64,000 bases of DNA from Bacillus sp. ISL-7 (GTDB lineage Bacteria; Bacillota; Bacilli; Bacillales_B; DSM-18226): assembly GCF_018613065.1 (NCBI RefSeq), contig NZ_JAGGQW010000034.1, forward strand, positions 62,001-126,000, given 5' to 3'. How positions within the stretch are numbered: position 1 is the first letter of the stretch; every line of letters starts with the position of its first letter. This document shows, piece after piece, positions 62,533 through 64,000 of the stretch. The position numbers and the translations under genes are program-made. The notes below the pieces were generated by a model. It was not told the origin of the DNA. It did no database searches and was given only the letters and a program-made list of their open reading frames with translations.

Positions 62533-63312
62533 ATGGATTTACTTACAAAAACGAGAAAAATTAATGTTTTATTACAAAAAGCAGCAGGAAAGCCAGTTAA
62601 CTTTAAGGAAATGTCGGTCACTTTAAGTGAAACGATTGAAGCAAATGTGTATATTGTTAGCCGTCGTGGTAAACTTTTAGGGTTCTCTATTCATCAGCAA
62701 ATTGAAAATGAAAGAATGAAAAAGATGTTTGAGGATCGTCAATTCCCTGAGGAATATACAAATGGTTTATTTAATATTCAAGAAACCTCATCAAATCTTG
62801 ATATTGAAAGCCAATATACTGCTTTTCCAATAGAAAACAGAGATTTATTTAAAGAAGGTTTAACTACGATTGTTCCAATTATTGGCGGCGGGGAACGCCT
62901 TGGCACGTTAATTCTTGCAAGATTACAAGAAAAGTTCCACGATGATGATCTAATCCTTGCAGAATATGGTGCAACAGTTGTAGGTATGGAGATTTTACGA
63001 GAAAAGTCTGAAGAAATTGAAGAAGAAGCTAGAAGCAAAGCAGTGGTTCAAATGGCTATTAGTTCATTATCATATAGTGAACTTGAAGCGATTGAACATA
63101 TCTTTGAAGAATTAAATGGCCGTGAAGGCTTATTGGTTGCTTCGAAAATAGCTGATCGTGTTGGTATTACTCGTTCTGTTATCGTTAATGCACTAAGAAA
63201 ACTTGAAAGTGCAGGGGTAATTGAATCACGTTCCCTAGGGATGAAAGGAACATATATCAAAGTTTTAAATGATAAGTTTCTGATGGAACTTGATAAATTA
63301 AGATCAAATTAA
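62533..63312 (+). CDS. codY: Global nutrient repressor CodY
   Basis: Represses stationary-phase and nutrient genes when branched-chain amino acids and GTP are plentiful. The 259-residue protein has an N-terminal GAF domain (about 1-155) that binds isoleucine and a C-terminal winged helix-turn-helix with [22 protein letters not shown] chose the ATG at 62533 after AGGAGGAAG, giving the family start [11 protein letters not shown]; an earlier in-frame start would include the ribosome-binding site. Confidence 0.96.
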   Translation: MDLLTKTRKINVLLQKAAGKPVNFKEMSVTLSETIEANVYIVSRRGKLLGFSIHQQIENERMKKMFEDRQFPEEYTNGLFNIQETSSNLDIESQYTAFPIENRDLFKEGLTTIVPIIGGGERLGTLILARLQEKFHDDDLILAEYGATVVGMEILREKSEEIEEEARSKAVVQMAISSLSYSELEAIEHIFEELNGREGLLVASKIADRVGITRSVIVNALRKLESAGVIESRSLGMKGTYIKVLNDKFLMELDKLRSN

Positions 63313-63320
63313 TCATAACT

Positions 63321-63350
63321 AATCCCCAGCTAACTGGGGATTTTGTTTTT
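63321..63350 (+). terminator. Terminator after codY
   Basis: AATCCCCAG (63321-63329) pairs with CTGGGGATT (63334-63342) around CTAA, followed by a T-rich tail. Confidence 0.88.
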
Positions 63351-63365
63351 TTATTAAACTAATGC

Positions 63366-63394
63366 TTGATTGTTATTATTACATATGCTATATT
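63366..63394 (+). promoter_or_regulatory. Sigma-A promoter of rpsB with extended -10
   Basis: TTGATT (63366-63371), 17-base spacer, TATATT (63389-63394), with TGC just before the -10. The message would have a leader of about 108 bases containing a hairpin CTGTT/AACAG (63441-63453). Confidence 0.7.
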
Positions 63395-63508
63395 ATTTCA
63401 TGGTGTTAATACACACGCTCATTGATTTATTCAGATGGTGCTGTTCATAACAGTTTCTGTTTAAAGATGAGGTGAGCGGAGGAAAACAAACCATTAGGAG
63501 GAAAAATC

Positions 63509-64000
63509 ATGTCAGTCATTTCTATGAAGCAATTGCTTGAAGCTGGTGTACACTTCGGACACCAAACTCGCCGTTGGAACCCTAAAATGAAGAAATATAT
63601 CTTCACAGAGCGTAACGGTATCTATATCATTGACCTTCAAAAAACAGTTAAAAAAGTTGAAGAAGCTTATAACTGGGTAAAGGAACTTGCTGGTAACGGC
63701 GGAACAGTTCTTTTTGTTGGTACAAAAAAACAAGCTCAAGATTCTGTTAAAGAAGAAGCGGGCCGTTCTGGTATGTACTATGTTAACCAACGCTGGTTAG
63801 GTGGTACTTTAACAAACTTTGAAACAATTCAAAAGCGTATTGGCCGCTTAAAAGATATCGAAAGAATGTCTGAAGACGGAACTTTTGAAGTATTACCTAA
63901 AAAAGAGGTTGTTCAATTAAAGAAACAACAAGAGCGTCTAGAGAAATTCTTAGGCGGCATCAAAGATATGAAACAACTTCCAGATGCACTTTTCATTATT
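63509..64000 (+). CDS. rpsB: Ribosomal protein uS2, 5' part only
   Basis: Small-subunit ribosomal protein. The first 164 codons are present and the frame stays open at the window edge, so the gene continues beyond it. The product starts [19 protein letters not shown], with [21 protein letters not shown] and [12 protein letters not shown], all typical of S2. AGGAGG lies a few bases before the ATG. The gene has its own promoter and a leader of about 108 bases. Confidence 0.97.
   Translation, partial: MSVISMKQLLEAGVHFGHQTRRWNPKMKKYIFTERNGIYIIDLQKTVKKVEEAYNWVKELAGNGGTVLFVGTKKQAQDSVKEEAGRSGMYYVNQRWLGGTLTNFETIQKRIGRLKDIERMSEDGTFEVLPKKEVVQLKKQQERLEKFLGGIKDMKQLPDALFII

Overview
The window is a 64 kb stretch of core chromosome from a Bacillus-like endospore former (Bacillaceae, low GC). 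Gene content and order follow the Bacillus subtilis pyr-to-rpsB region closely. Sporulation is indicated by spoVM, and CodY, FapR, RemA, PrkC/PrpC and ClpYQ (HslUV) are typical of the group. The genus cannot be fixed from the sequence alone; Neobacillus or a similar relative is only a guess. Apart from two genes on the minus strand (rqcH and rpmB), everything is read on the plus strand. There are no rRNA or tRNA genes, CRISPR arrays, phage genes or insertion sequences.

Layout: (1) 1-9685, the UMP biosynthesis operon pyrB-C-AA-AB-K-D-F-E, preceded by a PyrR-type attenuator. (2) 9686-14490, a phased repeat cluster, rqcH (minus) and the calcium pump yloB. (3) 14541-29655, a dense housekeeping run: yloC, remA, gmk, rpoZ, coaBC, priA, def, fmt, rsmB, rlmN, prpC, prkC, rsgA, rpe, thiN and the 27-residue spoVM. 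(4) 29800-34517, rpmB (minus), yloU, yloV and recG. (5) 34587-45580, fapR with its own operator, plsX, fabD, fabG, acpP, then rnc, smc, ftsY, ylxM and ffh. (6) 45768-52922, rpsP, khpA, ylqD, rimM, trmD, rplS, a signal peptidase, rbgA, sdaAB/sdaAA and rnhB. (7) 53082-64000, sucCD, dprA, topA, trmFO, a truncated xerC, hslV, hslU, codY and the start of rpsB, which runs off the window.

Functional links: the pyr genes form a translationally coupled pathway from bicarbonate, glutamine and aspartate to UMP. The fap/plsX/fab/acp genes feed phospholipid synthesis under malonyl-CoA control. def and fmt add and remove the N-formyl group. prpC/prkC form a phosphatase/kinase pair. ylxM, ffh and ftsY build the SRP route that supplies substrates to the signal peptidase. 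rimM, trmD, rplS, rpsP, rbgA, rsgA and rpmB serve the ribosome.

I found no convincing new multi-gene system. The observations most worth a second look are a 28-codon xerC remnant where an intact codV/xerC normally sits, the absence of the flagellar operon between codY and rpsB, a structured intergenic repeat present in a short and a long form on either side of rpsP-khpA, a five-copy 20-21 bp phased repeat at the end of pyrE, and an HslV without the N-terminal serine described for B. subtilis ClpQ.
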